Part shown: one piece after another, positions 17,421 through 26,832 of the stretch | Layout of the letters: each line of letters opens with the position of its first letter | Position numbering within the stretch: position 1 is the first letter of the stretch | From: JAAXHH01 sp965225915 | Lineage (GTDB): Bacteria > JAAXHH01 | Reading direction: 5' to 3' | NCBI GenBank assembly: GCA_965225915.1 | Contig: OZ245326.1 | Coordinates: 2,480,001 to 2,544,000, forward strand | DNA length: 64,000 nucleotides | Translations under genes and position numbers: made by a program | The notes under the pieces: generated by a model | What the model was told of the DNA's origin: nothing | Databases searched by the model: none | The model's input: only the letters and a program-made list of their open reading frames with translations

Positions 17421-18325
17421 CATCCGAAACACCGCACATCAAAAACGGGACACCGCAAATCAAATTGATCGCCTTCGACCAGGACGACACGGCCCTGTTG
17501 CCTGATGGAAAACCGTCTTCCGAGGGGCTGAGCGCCATCGAAGCCGCCCTCGCCCGGGGGTTGATCGTGAGTTCCGTGAGCGGACGGAACATCGACCGCA
17601 GCAGCGAACCCTTTCGCGACGCCCGGTCCATGTTCGACCGACTCTACCTGATCGCCAACAACGGGGGCATCATACTCGGTCCGGTCCACCAGGGGCAAAG
17701 GCCCTTGCTTTTCGAGCAGCGTATGCCCCGGGACACGTTCCTGGACCTGCTCGACTTCATCGAAGAAAACGACTTCAATTTCGTGTACAGCTGGTTGCGC
17801 ATGACGGAGAACGGTCCCCTGGACAGCGTGATCACCAACGAGTATACCCCGTCCGTGGCATCTATAGAGGAACAGAGCCGCGCAGCCGTCGACCGGGACG
17901 ACAACCTCCTGGCACGGCTGAGGCAGGGCGACTACCCGTCGCCGCCCAAGATGCTGATCCTTCCCGGCATGGCGCGACGCGAGGCGGTTCTGGCGGAACT
18001 GAAGGCCCGTTTCAATTTCCGCCTCTATCTCGTCAAAACGAACCCGGACCGGATCGAAGCCATGCATGCCGACGTCAACAAGAAGGTCGCCGTCGAGTAC
18101 ATCGCGCGCGAGCACGGGATTTCCATGGATAACGTGATGGCCGTCGGGGACGGCGACAACGATCTGCCCATGCTTTTCAACGCCGGTCTGGGCGTAATCA
18201 TGGACAACGCCCAGAACGAGGTCAAGGAGGCGGGCAGGTCCCGCGGCCTGGTCATCGCCCCGGCGAACCACGAGAACGGCTTTGCCTGGGCGGTTCGCCG
18301 ATTCGCGCTGAACGACGGCCGATGA
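17417..18325 (+). CDS. HAD-superfamily Cof-type phosphatase
   Basis: 302 residues. Motif I is IAFDQDDTALL (nucleophile and acid Asp), motif II lies in SSVSGRN, and motif IV is GDGDNDLPML. The cap domain between them is of the Cof/IIB type, which dephosphorylates sugar phosphates and related small molecules. The second DxD position is DQDDT instead of the usual DxDGT. Overlap of the start with the kinase-isomerase stop (ATGA, 17417-17420) argues that the kinase, isomerase and phosphatase act on one sugar-phosphate pathway (inference). Confidence 0.9.
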   Translation: MTSETPHIKNGTPQIKLIAFDQDDTALLPDGKPSSEGLSAIEAALARGLIVSSVSGRNIDRSSEPFRDARSMFDRLYLIANNGGIILGPVHQGQRPLLFEQRMPRDTFLDLLDFIEENDFNFVYSWLRMTENGPLDSVITNEYTPSVASIEEQSRAAVDRDDNLLARLRQGDYPSPPKMLILPGMARREAVLAELKARFNFRLYLVKTNPDRIEAMHADVNKKVAVEYIAREHGISMDNVMAVGDGDNDLPMLFNAGLGVIMDNAQNEVKEAGRSRGLVIAPANHENGFAWAVRRFALNDGR

Positions 18326-18401
18326 CTGGATCGCTGTGCATAACACTGAGCGGTGGTTACAGGGCCACGGCCACTGAGCGGTGTACTCCGATTTCCGGTG
18401 A

Positions 18402-20279
18402 ATGAACGGATCCCTTCCCATGAACACATCCCTACTCGATCATCTCCATTCTTCCCTGCTGGTGGCGGACGGAGGCTGCGGTTCGATGTTGTACGCAAGG
18501 GGCGTGCCGATGGAGGTCAGCTTCGACGAGATCAATCAGAGCCGGCCCGACCTGATCCGGCGAATCCACGAGGAATACGTGGACGCGGGAGCCAGGTTGA
18601 TTGAAACCAACACCTTTGGCGCCAACGCCCTGTCCCTGTCCAAGTACAACCTGGAGCGCCAGGCGGAAACGTTGAACGCCCGGGGCGTCGAGATCGCCCG
18701 GAAGGCGGCGGGGTCACGGGCCTACGTGGCCGGTGCCGTCGGGCCTGCCAGCGGACTGCCACACCAGGAATTTACCGAAGCGGATCACAGGCGGGTCTAC
18801 AGGGAACAGATCTCAGCCATTGCAGAGGGCGGAGCGGACGCGGTTATCCTGGAGACATTTCTCCGGCTCGATGAACTCCAGGGAGCGCTGGCGACCTGCC
18901 GGGACGTCTGCGACCTGCCGGTGATCTGCCAGCTCGCAGTGGACCAGTACGGGCAAACCGACGACGGGTTCGGGGTGGTGGAAGCCTTCGATCAACTGCG
19001 CGCAGCCGGCGCCGACGTGGTGGGTGTAAATTGCCGCAGCGGTCCCAAGGGCCTGCTGGACGCCCTCGCACTGGTGCCCCTTGTAGAAAACCTGGTACTT
19101 TCCGCCTTTCCCAACGCCGGTTCCCCCGTCTACGTGGACGGGCGTTTCTTCTACGAGGCGACCCCCGAATACTTCGCGTCGAGCGCACTTCGACTGCGCG
19201 ACCAGGGTGTCCGGCTGATCGGCGGATGCTGCGGTACCATGCCCGAGCACGTCCGGGCCATGGCCCAGGCGCTCGAGGGAAGGGGAATCGTCACCCGAAA
19301 GAAGGTCGCCCCGGTGGATGTCCAATCCGCCCCGCGCACGGCCCGCCCAGTCCAGACACCCCCGGCGGCCGAGCCTACGATCGTGGAACTGGTCCGGAAG
19401 CGGGTGGCCGTAATCGTCGAGCTCGACCCGCCCCGTGACCTGAATCACGAACCCATCGTTCGGGGGGCCAGGACCCTGAAGGCAGCGGGCGCGGACGCGC
19501 TCACCATGGCCGACAATTCCCTGGCCGTTACACGGATCAGCAACATGGCCGTGGGACAGATCGTGAAGGAGGAGGCCGGCATCCGTCCGCTGTTGCACAT
19601 CACCTGCCGGGATCGTAACCTGGCCAGCCTGCAGTCCCATGTGCTCGGCCTGCACGCCCTGGGCATTGACCATGTCCTTGCCGTCACGGGCGATCCCGTG
19701 AAGTTCGGCGATCAACCGGGGGCGAGTAACGTGTACGACGTTTCCTCATTTGAACTGATTCGGCTGATCAAACGGATGAACGAGGGCGTGGGTTTTTCAG
19801 GTCGTCCCTTAAACGGAAAAACCGGGTTTACCGTGGCGGCGGCCTTCGACCCCAACGGTCCCAACCTTGACAGGAGGATCAGGAGACTGGAACGGAAGAT
19901 CGAGGCCGGCGCCGACATGATCATGACGCAGCCCCTCTTCGACCGTCACCAGGCCCGCGCACTGCACGAGGCGACCCAAAACACCGGCGTTCCCATCCTG
20001 CCGGGCGTCATGCCGCTGGTCAGCGATGGCAACACAGAGTTCCTCCACAACGAAGTGCCCGGATTCGTGGTGCCCGAAGAAATTCGTGCGCGCATGGCCC
20101 GGGCAGGCCGAGGCAGAAAAGCCCGGCGAGAGGGTATCGCGATCGCGCGGGAAATCATCGAATCTGTCTTAACCTACTTCAACGGCCTCTACCTGATCAC
20201 GCCGTTTAACCGTTATCCCATGACGGTGGAGCTGACGAAGTTCGCCCTGCAGACTACTCCACGTATCGATACCCAATAA
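18402..20279 (+). CDS. Bifunctional homocysteine S-methyltransferase/5,10-methylenetetrahydrofolate reductase
   Basis: 625 residues; ATG 18420 is an alternative start. Residues about 10-290 form the homocysteine methyltransferase barrel, with DGGCGSMLYARG, ETNTFGAN and the zinc cysteines in GVNCRSGPKG and IGGCCGTMPEH. From about residue 330 it is an MTHFR barrel: VIVELDPPRDLNHE, DNSLAVTRISNMAV, HVLAVTGDPVKFGD and EAGADMIMTQPLFD. The order matches the YitJ-type fusion seen in Firmicutes and others, which makes methyl-THF and transfers methyl groups to homocysteine for methionine synthesis. It is not obviously in an operon with its neighbours. Confidence 0.93.
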   Translation: MNGSLPMNTSLLDHLHSSLLVADGGCGSMLYARGVPMEVSFDEINQSRPDLIRRIHEEYVDAGARLIETNTFGANALSLSKYNLERQAETLNARGVEIARKAAGSRAYVAGAVGPASGLPHQEFTEADHRRVYREQISAIAEGGADAVILETFLRLDELQGALATCRDVCDLPVICQLAVDQYGQTDDGFGVVEAFDQLRAAGADVVGVNCRSGPKGLLDALALVPLVENLVLSAFPNAGSPVYVDGRFFYEATPEYFASSALRLRDQGVRLIGGCCGTMPEHVRAMAQALEGRGIVTRKKVAPVDVQSAPRTARPVQTPPAAEPTIVELVRKRVAVIVELDPPRDLNHEPIVRGARTLKAAGADALTMADNSLAVTRISNMAVGQIVKEEAGIRPLLHITCRDRNLASLQSHVLGLHALGIDHVLAVTGDPVKFGDQPGASNVYDVSSFELIRLIKRMNEGVGFSGRPLNGKTGFTVAAAFDPNGPNLDRRIRRLERKIEAGADMIMTQPLFDRHQARALHEATQNTGVPILPGVMPLVSDGNTEFLHNEVPGFVVPEEIRARMARAGRGRKARREGIAIAREIIESVLTYFNGLYLITPFNRYPMTVELTKFALQTTPRIDTQ

Positions 20280-20315
20280 GCTGCGGATGCGGCTCTTCCA
20301 CAAGATGCCCGACGC

Positions 20316-20840
20316 TCACCCTGCATAAATCAAGCTCGCGATAATCGAACCGGCGATGATGATCATTGCAATCATGAGCCTGTTGGCGGCCATCATGACC
20401 CTGGCTTCCAACTTTGAGTCACTCGCCGAGATTCGTTCATCCGTGGCAAGAAACCGGTGGTGAATCGTGTCTTCCAGGGCGGTGAGCCGCGTGTCGATCT
20501 TTTCATCTATGGCGGTGAGCCGCGTGTCGATCTTCTCGTCCATCACCGCGAACCGGTTTTCCAACCTCTCTTCCATGGCGTCGAGCCGGTTGTCCACGGC
20601 CGCAAGTCTCGTTTCCAGGCGTTCTTCCATGACCGTGAAGCGGTTTTCGATCTTCTCGTCCATGACCGTGAAGCGGTTTTCGATCTTCTCGTCCATGACC
20701 GTGAAGCGGTTGCTGATTTTCTCGTCCATGACCGTGAACCGGTCGCCTATTTCGTTTTTTAAGCCACGCAGGGCGATATGCAGGTCCGATACGGTCACTT
20801 CAGCATCATCGGGCTTGCCCTTCAACGTGTTTTCCGACAT
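20316..20840 (-). CDS. Hendecad coiled-coil protein with C-terminal membrane anchor
   Basis: 174 residues from ATG 20840, with GGGAGG about nine bases upstream. After a short head it consists of 11-residue repeats such as NRFTVMDEKIE, in several near-identical tandem copies, then variants TRLTAIDEKID. One hydrophobic segment near the C terminus (LMIAMIIIAGSIIASLIY) would anchor it in the membrane. The DNA repeats with a 33-bp period between about 20628 and 20740. It belongs to the group of short coiled-coil proteins described for this window. Function unknown. Confidence 0.75.
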   Translation of the reverse strand: MSENTLKGKPDDAEVTVSDLHIALRGLKNEIGDRFTVMDEKISNRFTVMDEKIENRFTVMDEKIENRFTVMEERLETRLAAVDNRLDAMEERLENRFAVMDEKIDTRLTAIDEKIDTRLTALEDTIHHRFLATDERISASDSKLEARVMMAANRLMIAMIIIAGSIIASLIYAG

Positions 20841-20950
20841 AGTGGCCTCCCTGCCAGATGTGGGAACTACGAGTGTACGTGCGGCCATTGATGTAGGTGG
20901 TTCCTCCATGTTTGCGATCGTCCGCGAAATGATCTGCAAAAAGGGCTGGT

Positions 20951-21208
20951 CTAATTAGCCTTACTCTGTTCAAGCATGATGTTTTCAATCCTGGCCACGC
21001 GCGCGTCCAATCTATCTATCCTGGTTTCCATCTTATCCAGGCCTTTCATCATCCTCGATTCCATGTTCCTCATATCTTCGCGGAGGTGGGACTCCATCCT
21101 CTGCACGTCTTCTTTCAGTTCATTTCGGCCGAGCTTTGCTTCGCGCCAGAAGAAGATAAAGGCGGTCAACAGGACAAAGGGTTGCAGCCAGATTTGCAGT
21201 GCATCCAC
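20951..21208 (-). CDS. Short membrane-anchored coiled-coil protein
   Basis: 85 residues from GTG 21208, preceded by GAGGGGG. A membrane segment (LQPFVLLTAFIFFWREAK) is followed by a charged coiled coil with MESHLREDMRNMESRM and DKMETRIDRLDARVARIEN. A close paralogue, broken by one base, is at 63109-63337. Probably inner membrane with a cytoplasmic coil; function unknown. It lies 110 bp upstream of, and in the same direction as, the larger hendecad gene. Confidence 0.7.
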   Translation of the reverse strand: MDALQIWLQPFVLLTAFIFFWREAKLGRNELKEDVQRMESHLREDMRNMESRMMKGLDKMETRIDRLDARVARIENIMLEQSKAN

Positions 21209-21455
21209 AAGAACCCCCTCTTTCCTTTGACGGATTCCTTTCCTTCTATTTCATGTAATACGTGACCGGCCTGCATTCTGGCTTCGAATTACCTTCAAAC
21301 CGGAAAACATCGCTACCTCACGACTCCGTTTTGGTTAAGGTAGTTTCTTGCCCATGCCGAAAACCCGAAACCGCAAACCGGTACACCTACACCAGTCGGA
21401 GTATTCCGCAAAATCTCGAATCCGATGTTGTTATGGAAGATAAAAACCGGCGAGG

Positions 21456-23414
21456 TCAGGAAGCTGGCCGGTTCCTGTAATAAAGGTAGGATACGGCTAT
21501 GAGGATGACGCTCAGCCCCAGGAAGGCGAAGATCCGGTAAAGCGTGTCCAGGAACATGAGGTCGCTGATGAATACCTTCAGGACGGTGCAGCCTAAGTAG
21601 ACGATTGCCGCGGCGCGCAGTGCCCGAATATCGAGCCACCTTCCCATGATCATGACCAGTGTCGCGCCGATCAACCAGACCCCAGAAACGGCCAGCTGCC
21701 GCAGGTTTTCCAACTGTTCCGGCGTACCGCCTTCCGTGGTGGAGATCAGGTGATCGAAGTATTCCCGGGTTTCCAACGTGCCCCAGATCAGGAGAAGCGC
21801 CGTCCATGCGACATGGAAGACCATCCAAAGCCTGCGGTCCGCCGTCGATTCCAGCCGGCCCCGCATCATGCCGGTGCAGGCGAGCAACGCACCGGCCAGG
21901 ACCCAGTACGCGGCTGTACGCACATCACCCATCCATTGGTTATCCATAATAACCCCGATCACTTGCCGTTCGGTCACCACGTATAGTCCCACAATGGACA
22001 GGAGGAAAAGGGCCGAACCGGTGTGCCGAACTATCGGTCGCTGGAAACGCACTCCGAACCAGAACAGCGCGAAGGCTTCGATGCCCCATGCGATCATGAT
22101 CGCGTATCGTTCGAAGTACAATACCGGTGCGAGGACCGCCAGGACCACCGCCGTCGCGGCATAGAACGCTACCGATTGGGAGTCTTCAGTTCGCCGCGCA
22201 ATCACGGTAGCCAGGGCGAAATACGCAAGGGACAGGATCACCGTAGCGGCGACCACCGAATAGTTCCAGGCGTATCCCGAGACACTGAACAAAATGCCAA
22301 AATAAGACCAACCCTCTTCCGCGTGACGGAATAGGCTTACGAGCATCATAAAGTAGCCAATGATGTTGATTGCTCCGGCCGTCCACCGCCACCTGCGGTT
22401 TCCCGGATCCTCCGTGAATGAACGGTAAAGATCCATGCCGACGAAAAGCGCCCACCACAGGGTCAGGAAAACCAGGGCGATCACAAAGCCCTCCGGCAGG
22501 TCCGCCCGGAAAGACCAGGTCAGGTACGTCCCGTAGGTGGCCGCGATGCCCAGCGGTTCCAGCAGTCTCCAGCGGCGCCGATTCAACAGGATGACGATCA
22601 GGCCGGTGTCGAGCAGCGTGATGTACACGAAGAGGCCGAAGGTGTTCAGTTCGGCGGTGACGAGCAGAAAAGGAGTCAGGAACCCGCCGGCCCATCCCAG
22701 CAGCGCAATGGCCCGGCCATTATAACGCAGTGAAAGCAGCAAAGCCGCCACCGTCACCAGGGCCATCAGGAAAAAGGCGGCGGGATGTGGGATGAGATGG
22801 TAGAAGTCGTAGGCGGCGTATATCGAAAGGTAGAGAATCGCCACGCCCGCGCCGGTCAGGCCCTGGGAAAAAACGGCCAGATTTCTGAGATGGAAACGGT
22901 GGCCGACGGCGATCAGCGCCAGGCCGGCCGCTCCGCCCATGAGGGCGCGCGCCAGTTCATTCAACCAGTCGTTGTCGAAGGCGTATTTCAGGAAGAAGCC
23001 CACGCCGAGTATGAGGGCGAGAGCGCCCACGCGGTTCAACAGCTTGCCGCCGATCAGGGTTTCCCACTCTTCGCGACTGCGGGGCTGAAGTAATCTGGAA
23101 ACAGGGTTCGTTCCAGATACGCGTTCCTCCTGGACGGGGACAGCGGGAAGCGGAGTTGGAGTCGATGAAGTGGTCGCGGGTTCTACTTCCAGGAAGCCCT
23201 CCGACTCCACTTCCGGGTAGTCCTCTGGTTCTACTTGGTGGGCTTCATTGACCAGCGGTTTTCCGGTTGCGGATATCCCGTCCGCCGGGTCCTTCATTTC
23301 CCGGAACTGCCGCCTGATGGCCTTCTCGAGGTGCTTTACACGTCCCGAGAGCGACAGGTACGTCCCGATGAGTAAAAGGAGCAGCAATATGTTGAGGACG
23401 ATGAGCAGTTCCAT
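21456..23414 (-). CDS. DUF2339 multi-pass membrane protein
   Basis: 652 residues. An N-terminal helix (LLIVLNILLLLLLIGTYLSL) leads into a soluble Pro/Glu-rich stretch, then the DUF2339 signature SREEWETLIGGKLLNRVGAL and LILGVGFFLKYAFDNDWL, after which about eighteen hydrophobic helices follow. The family is widespread in bacterial inner membranes and functionally uncharacterised. There is no neighbour that clarifies the role. The region upstream carries a short 22-bp repeat. Confidence 0.9.
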   Translation of the reverse strand: MELLIVLNILLLLLLIGTYLSLSGRVKHLEKAIRRQFREMKDPADGISATGKPLVNEAHQVEPEDYPEVESEGFLEVEPATTSSTPTPLPAVPVQEERVSGTNPVSRLLQPRSREEWETLIGGKLLNRVGALALILGVGFFLKYAFDNDWLNELARALMGGAAGLALIAVGHRFHLRNLAVFSQGLTGAGVAILYLSIYAAYDFYHLIPHPAAFFLMALVTVAALLLSLRYNGRAIALLGWAGGFLTPFLLVTAELNTFGLFVYITLLDTGLIVILLNRRRWRLLEPLGIAATYGTYLTWSFRADLPEGFVIALVFLTLWWALFVGMDLYRSFTEDPGNRRWRWTAGAINIIGYFMMLVSLFRHAEEGWSYFGILFSVSGYAWNYSVVAATVILSLAYFALATVIARRTEDSQSVAFYAATAVVLAVLAPVLYFERYAIMIAWGIEAFALFWFGVRFQRPIVRHTGSALFLLSIVGLYVVTERQVIGVIMDNQWMGDVRTAAYWVLAGALLACTGMMRGRLESTADRRLWMVFHVAWTALLLIWGTLETREYFDHLISTTEGGTPEQLENLRQLAVSGVWLIGATLVMIMGRWLDIRALRAAAIVYLGCTVLKVFISDLMFLDTLYRIFAFLGLSVILIAVSYLYYRNRPAS

Positions 23415-23480
23415 GGTATCGCATACTAAGCCACGCAGGGAGGTCGTGTCAAGTTAGTCCGCCGGGTTCGTTTCAGGAGC

Positions 23481-23543
23481 TGCGGCTTCGTTGTGGCTAC
23501 ATTGCGGCTTCGATGTGGCTACATTGCGGCTTCGTTGTGGCTT
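23481..23543 (+). repeat. 22-bp tandem repeat, about 2.9 copies, in the 23415-23703 spacer
   Basis: TGCGGCTTCGTTGTGGCTAC plus two bases is repeated at 23481, 23503 and 23525, with one substitution in the middle copy. It lies in the divergent spacer between the DUF2339 gene and the Gfo/Idh/MocA gene and is flanked by GCCGGGTTCGTT at both ends. No promoter was recognised in this spacer. Confidence 0.6.
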
Positions 23544-23703
23544 TGCTACGCCGGGTTCGTTCCCTGTGCCGCACCCAGGCTCGGAGACGGCATGCAAGGC
23601 CCCGTTGGGATCATTGACACGCCCCTGGCCGCCATCTATATTCCGTTATTCTATCGTTACATCCTAGCCCGAATCCTAGTCCGTTTTCAGGGAGGAGTAC
23701 TTG

Positions 23704-24780
23704 ATGTCCACGGTCTATCGTGTCGGCATTATCGGGTGCGGAAGCATCTCGCACCTGCACATGAAGGGATACCTGGGAGAAGTACGTTTCCGCGTGGTCG
23801 CACTCGCGGATCCGATCGCCGATGCCCGGCGGAATTTCGGCGATCGGTACGGTATCGATGGCCGCTACGCCGACGCCCGGGAGATGATGGACGAAGAGGA
23901 CCTGGACGTTGTCAGCATCTGCACGTGGCACAAGCTCCACGCCCCTATGACCATCGCGGCATGTGTGCGCCGACCGAAGGCCATCCTGTGCGAGAAGCCC
24001 ATGGCCGTCAACATGGGCGAATGCGACGAGATGATGATCGCCGTCAGGCGGAACGACGTCAAGCTCGCCATCGCCCACCAGCGGCGTTTCAACCCGGTGT
24101 GGACCGACGCCCGCAACCTGATCGCCGAAGGGGCGATCGGCGCGGTCCGGCAGGTGACGTGCAGCGGCGGGCAGGGCCTGCTCAACGACTGCTCCCACAT
24201 GTTTGATTTCATGCGCTACGTCCTGGGCGACCCGGCGCCCGAGTGGGTGATCGGGAACATCGAGCGCAAGACCGACCGGTACGAGCGCGACATCCGGATC
24301 GAAGACCGCAGCGCGGGTATCGTGGGTTTCGACAACGGCGCCGTAGGCATGCTGCTGCAGGAACTGCATCCCGAGCGTCGCCAGGGCGGATATATCTACG
24401 GCACGGACGGCATGATGGACGTGAACGAGCAGCGCGTCCTTCTCATCAATTCGAAAACCGGCGGCTGGGAAGAGCGGCCGTCGACGGGAGAGGATCCGAG
24501 CGTGGGGCAGGCCGTGGAACTGGCGGACTGGATCGAAGGAAAATCAGGGCACCGCGGCGAGGCTTCCAACGGCCGGTCCGCCGTGGAAATCATCATGGGC
24601 ATCTACGAATCGGCCCGCCTTCACGAGGTGGTCCAGATGCCCGTACGAACCCACGCTTCGCCCATCGAAGTGATGATCGATAGCGGAGACCTGCCCGTGG
24701 AGCGCCCCGGCCGGTACGATATCCGGGCCTTCCTGCTGCGTGGAGAATCCATGCAGGGCGAGGCAGATGAAGAAGAATGA
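23704..24780 (+). CDS. Gfo/Idh/MocA-family oxidoreductase
   Basis: 358 residues from ATG 23704, six bases after GGAGGAG; TTG 23701 is too close. The N-terminal Rossmann fold starts VGIIGCGSISHLHMKGYLG, and the sugar-binding catalytic motif CEKPMAVN is present, as is the HQRRFNPVW stretch and a DCSHMFDFMRYVLGD helix. Such enzymes oxidise or epimerise sugars and inositols with NAD(P). It overlaps an aldo/keto reductase start by 14 bases and is followed by a rhamnose mutarotase-like gene, suggesting a deoxy-sugar catabolic operon. Confidence 0.93.
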   Translation: MSTVYRVGIIGCGSISHLHMKGYLGEVRFRVVALADPIADARRNFGDRYGIDGRYADAREMMDEEDLDVVSICTWHKLHAPMTIAACVRRPKAILCEKPMAVNMGECDEMMIAVRRNDVKLAIAHQRRFNPVWTDARNLIAEGAIGAVRQVTCSGGQGLLNDCSHMFDFMRYVLGDPAPEWVIGNIERKTDRYERDIRIEDRSAGIVGFDNGAVGMLLQELHPERRQGGYIYGTDGMMDVNEQRVLLINSKTGGWEERPSTGEDPSVGQAVELADWIEGKSGHRGEASNGRSAVEIIMGIYESARLHEVVQMPVRTHASPIEVMIDSGDLPVERPGRYDIRAFLLRGESMQGEADEEE

Positions 24781-25750
24781 CCGGGCGGAAATCGGCCGTA
24801 CGGGACTGAAGGTCAACAGGCTGGGACTCGGCGGCGCGCCCCTGGCCGGTCTGTACCAGGGCGTTTCCGACGAACACGCTCATGAAGTCGTGAACACCTA
24901 CCTCGATCACGGCCCGGGATTCTTCGACTCGGCCCCGCTTTACGGCAGCGGCGTGAGCGAAACCCGTCTGGGCGCCGTGCTGTCAAAGCGCGACCGCGAC
25001 GCCTTCGTGCTCGCCACCAAGGTGGGCCGCCTCCTCGTACCCGATCCGGCGCGGGACAAGGACGTCTGGTCCGACGACCTCCCGCCCGTCGGCCCGGTCT
25101 TCGACTACAGCTACGACGGTACGATGCGGTCTCTCGAGGAGAGCCTCGAACGTCTCGGACTGGACCGGGTAGACATCCTCCACATCCACGATCCCGACAA
25201 CCATTACGACGAGGCGATGAAGGGCAGTTACCGGGCCCTGGTAAAGCTCCGGGAAGAAGGCGTCATCCGGGCCGTCGGCGCCGGCATGAACCAGGCGAAG
25301 ATGCTCGCCCGCTTCGCCCGTGAGGGCGACTTCGATTGCTTCCTCTGTGCGGGCCGCTATACCCTGGTGGACCAAACAGCGTTGAAAAGGCTGCTTCCCC
25401 TCTGCGCGGAACGCAACATCAGCATCATCATCGGCGGACCCTACAACAGCGGCATCCTGGCCCAGGGCGCAGTGGAAGGAGCGAAATTCGACTACCGGAA
25501 GGCGCCGCCACAGATCGTGGAAAGGGTAAGGCGCGTCGAAACGCTATGCGGCCGCCACGGCACGCCCCTGATGGCCGCTGCGCTGCAATTCCCCCTGGCC
25601 CATCCCGCAGTGGCCGCCGTCATACCGGGCGCCCGTTCCCCGGAGGAAGTGAACGAAAACGTGAAGATGGCGGAGTTCGACATTCCTGCGGATTTCTGGG
25701 CCGAACTGCGAGAAGAAGGACTGATCCCCGACGATGCGCCGACGCCCTGA
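24767..25750 (+). CDS. Aldo/keto reductase, D-threo-aldose/L-fucose dehydrogenase-like
   Basis: 327 residues from ATG 24767, overlapping the upstream gene by 14 bases; an earlier ATG at 24740 adds unconserved residues. The enzyme shows EIGRTGLKVNRLGLGGAPLA, the catalytic Asp and Tyr in FFDSAPLYGSG, Lys in VLATKVGR and His in VDILHIHDPD, with AVIPGARSPEEVNEN near the cofactor end. This AKR branch often oxidises L-fucose or related aldoses. The adjacent mutarotase supports that substrate class. Confidence 0.9.
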   Translation: MKKNDRAEIGRTGLKVNRLGLGGAPLAGLYQGVSDEHAHEVVNTYLDHGPGFFDSAPLYGSGVSETRLGAVLSKRDRDAFVLATKVGRLLVPDPARDKDVWSDDLPPVGPVFDYSYDGTMRSLEESLERLGLDRVDILHIHDPDNHYDEAMKGSYRALVKLREEGVIRAVGAGMNQAKMLARFAREGDFDCFLCAGRYTLVDQTALKRLLPLCAERNISIIIGGPYNSGILAQGAVEGAKFDYRKAPPQIVERVRRVETLCGRHGTPLMAAALQFPLAHPAVAAVIPGARSPEEVNENVKMAEFDIPADFWAELREEGLIPDDAPTP

Positions 25751-25761
25751 AGGAGACACCA

Positions 25762-26094
25762 ATGACCGCACCCCAACGCTACGGCATGGTTCTGAAGATC
25801 AGGCCGGATCGGATTGACGAGTACAAGGAGTACCATGCCGAGATCTGGTCCGGCGTGGCGAAGATGATTACCGAATGCAATATCACCAATTACTCCATCT
25901 ACCTTAAGGACGATTACCTCTTCTCCTATTTTGAATACGTGGGCGACGACTTCGAGGCGGACATGGCGAAAATGGCCGCCGACCCGGTCACGCAGCAGTG
26001 GTGGGACGTGATGATGCCGATGCAGGACCCGCTCCCGACCCGTAAGGAAGGCGAGTGGTGGGCGGAGATGGAGGAAGTCTTTCACCAGGATTAG
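25762..26094 (+). CDS. L-rhamnose mutarotase family protein
   Basis: 110 residues from ATG 25762, with AAGGAGA six bases upstream. The family pattern is intact: RYGMVLKIRPDRIDEYKEYH, the catalytic-site region YSIYLKDDYLFSYFEYVG and PVTQQWWDVMMPMQDPLP, ending in WWAEMEEVFH. Family members interconvert alpha and beta anomers of L-rhamnose or L-fucose. It is the third gene of the operon that starts at 23704, eleven bases after the reductase stop. Confidence 0.93.
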   Translation: MTAPQRYGMVLKIRPDRIDEYKEYHAEIWSGVAKMITECNITNYSIYLKDDYLFSYFEYVGDDFEADMAKMAADPVTQQWWDVMMPMQDPLPTRKEGEWWAEMEEVFHQD

Positions 26095-26192
26095 GCTTGG
26101 AACACGATTAGAGTCACTTTACCTACCGTCTTGACCTGAACTGCGAGCATGCATTTGACGTCTTTACTGATTTCTCAACCGGAGCCACGATC

Positions 26193-26819
26193 ATGACCAA
26201 CGTATCCTGTTCCCTCATACCAGCCGCACTATGCCTGTGGGTCTATCTTGTGGCCGGCTGCAACCGGGAATCGCCCACCGTACCGATCCCGCCCGAACCG
26301 ATTCCAGCCCGTATTGCAATAACCCCTGCTTCGCTCACCTTCGATTCTATAGGTTTGACCCAGAGGCTGGCCGCCGAGGTTTTCGATATGGACGACAAAA
26401 TCATATCCTACGCCGTGGTGTCCTGGTCAAGCAGCGACCCGGCCGTGGTCGCGGTGTCTCCACAGGGAGACGTGGTTGCAAGGGGGCTTGGCACCGTGCA
26501 AATCACGGCGAGATACCGGGACGTTTCCGCGACTGCGGACGTCACGGCGTCCCAGGACACCGGCACGATCGAGATTAGTCGAAGTCCTCGTATGCTTCCT
26601 CCAGGATCTTCTACTGGTTTCCGGGCGACCGTTTACGATCGGAATCACAACGTTATTCCGAACGTGGAAGTGATGTGGACGTTTAGCGATCCTTCCGTCG
26701 CCACCTTGGAGTTCCTCCCAGACGGCACTGCGTGGGTGACCGCAGTGAAAACCGGTACCACGCAGATTATCGTCACTTTCGGAAACCTGTCCGCTACAGC
26801 GTCGCTCACGGTACAGTAG
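26193..26819 (+). CDS. Lipoprotein with two Ig-like (Big2-type) domains
   Basis: 208 residues. The signal ends in the lipobox LVAGC. A Pro-rich tether precedes two bacterial Ig-like domains of about 85 residues each, marked by VVSWSSSDPAVVAVSPQGDV and VEVMWTFSDPSVATLEFLPD. It is a cell-surface structural or adhesive lipoprotein. The ribosome site of the next gene overlaps this gene's stop, and the two share domain type, so they are probably co-expressed. Confidence 0.8.
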   Translation: MTNVSCSLIPAALCLWVYLVAGCNRESPTVPIPPEPIPARIAITPASLTFDSIGLTQRLAAEVFDMDDKIISYAVVSWSSSDPAVVAVSPQGDVVARGLGTVQITARYRDVSATADVTASQDTGTIEISRSPRMLPPGSSTGFRATVYDRNHNVIPNVEVMWTFSDPSVATLEFLPDGTAWVTAVKTGTTQIIVTFGNLSATASLTVQ

Positions 26820-26832
26820 GAGGTCCCTTTCT

